Assembly (NCBI RefSeq): GCF_027942865.1 | Contig: NC_134513.1 | Coordinates: forward strand, 33,163,429 to 33,227,428 | Length of the DNA stretch: 64,000 nucleotides | Direction: 5' to 3' | Source: Odontesthes bonariensis | Lineage: Eukaryota; Chordata; Actinopteri; Atheriniformes; Atherinopsidae | Shown here: one piece after another, positions 63,110 through 64,000 of the stretch | Numbering within the stretch: position 1 is the first letter of the stretch | Layout of the letters: each line of letters opens with the position of its first letter | Program-made: the position numbers and the translations under genes | Notes under the pieces: model-generated | The model's input: the letters and a program-made list of their open reading frames with translations, nothing else | What the model was told of the DNA's origin: nothing | Databases searched by the model: none

Positions 63110-64000
63110 GTGAGTCTTTTTGTTGTGTCGAACTCGTCCACCCTGTCTCACAGCTCTCATGTCACAGTTTACACTTTCACGTGTGAGAGTAACATGAAGG
63201 CTGATTGCATCTGAAATACTGACACGGTGCATCCTTTATGTTGTGTGGTCATAAATTTCACAGTTTGGGGTAACAGCAGATGAAGCCAAGTTGGGTTGAG
63301 TCTTAATGTGTGTAGGTCTGTTTGCAGATTAAATCCATTCGTCTGCTCTTACATCTGCATATTCTGCCACACGTAAAAAAAAATATTCTTAAACATGTGT
63401 TGATATTTGTGACTGACATTAGACGTCAGTCGCATGTGTAATTCACAAGGGATTTAAATTGCAGTAAATAAACCTGAAGCTCTCACACCGTGCTTGAGAG
63501 TTGGCATTTCATGCATACACACAGTTCAAGCTGCTGGTGGAGCCCTGAAAAAGTATTTTCTGGGTCAGCGGGTCTTCAGATTTAACTCAGTGGCCTTCTT
63601 GTGTTATTCTGTGTATGGTTTTGTTTGTGGTGACCTTATGAAAGCCAGCAGTCAAACAGAAAATTGAAAGAGTCTTAGTGTCGTGCAGTTTGTTTCTGCC
63701 ATGAAAGCAAAGTGGAACAAGTGCGAGTGTTTCCCCACATACATCAAGGAAATGAAAAGCAGGTGAAACAGGTGTGTGTTTATTTTGTGTCCTACTCTGT
63801 GTGTTTTGGTTGATTCTTATGAAATCTTGGGCAGAACCGGAGGGATTTCTAAATATGTGCTCTTGCCAGCTTTTGAATTGTCATCAGTCATCAGCACAAG
63901 TACTGGAACAAGTCAAAGTCCACGTCTGACCCTGTACAGTCAAAACGGCATGAGGTGTGGATGCTGGCCTGTTTTATCAACGGTACTGTGAGAGCTGACG
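63110..64000. other. upf2 intron at the right edge
   Basis: Follows the donor after exon 62955-63109. No further upf2 exon is recognised before the window ends, and no repeat stands out. Confidence 0.5.

Overview
This window is vertebrate nuclear DNA, almost certainly from a percomorph-type teleost. It carries intron-rich genes with clear vertebrate orthologs. Its repeats are typical of fish: Tc1, hAT, TTAA-site MITEs, L2, L1/Tx1-like and RTE-like LINEs, a BEL/Pao gag remnant, tRNA-derived SINEs and long CA/GT microsatellites. The species cannot be named from the sequence alone. No bacterial features and no CRISPR array are present.

Layout. (1) 1-7.8 kb, minus strand: the 5' two-thirds of mdm2, the p53 E3 ligase/inhibitor. 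Eight coding exons lie at 439-2925. Two alternative non-coding first exons are predicted, near 7.7 kb (P1) and 5.03-5.09 kb (P2). P2 carries two p53 response elements, a TATA-like box and two AP-1 sites, the same layout as human MDM2 P2. The zinc-finger/RING end lies beyond the left edge. (2) 8.6-19.6 kb, minus strand: complete nup107, 27 coding exons that sum to exactly 906 codons including the stop. (3) 20.8-36.8 kb, plus strand: complete slc35e3, 7 coding exons and 313 aa, probably with a non-coding first exon near 21.1 kb. Its first intron holds a large repeat complex: a 1.34 kb tandem duplication, an inverted third copy, and a full-length L1-type LINE with both ORFs open and 16-bp target-site duplications. 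(4) 36.8-45.9 kb: a gene-poor interval with a SINE, a decayed BEL/Pao gag, an Ig V-type exon remnant, a five-copy 175-bp satellite and Tc1 scraps. (5) 46.0-63.1 kb, plus strand: upf2, 14 coding exons (1064 codons), continuing off the right edge. Its introns hold a SINE, a fold-back MITE, a hAT derivative, Tc1 pseudogenes and an L2 LINE.

Gene relationships. mdm2, nup107 and slc35e3 form the conserved block of human 12q15, but slc35e3 is inverted here and is not between nup107 and mdm2. upf2 is not part of the human block. The proteins do not form one pathway: p53 control, nuclear pore scaffold, sugar-transporter-like membrane protein and nonsense-mediated decay.

I found no convincing new biological system. 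The best leads are the conserved p53-responsive mdm2 promoter, microsatellites sitting on nup107 splice signals, an intact and probably young L1 inside a tandem/inverted repeat, a GC-AG intron in upf2, and the satellite/gag/Ig remnant cluster. All exon borders were read by eye from splice consensus, reading frame and remembered family sequence.
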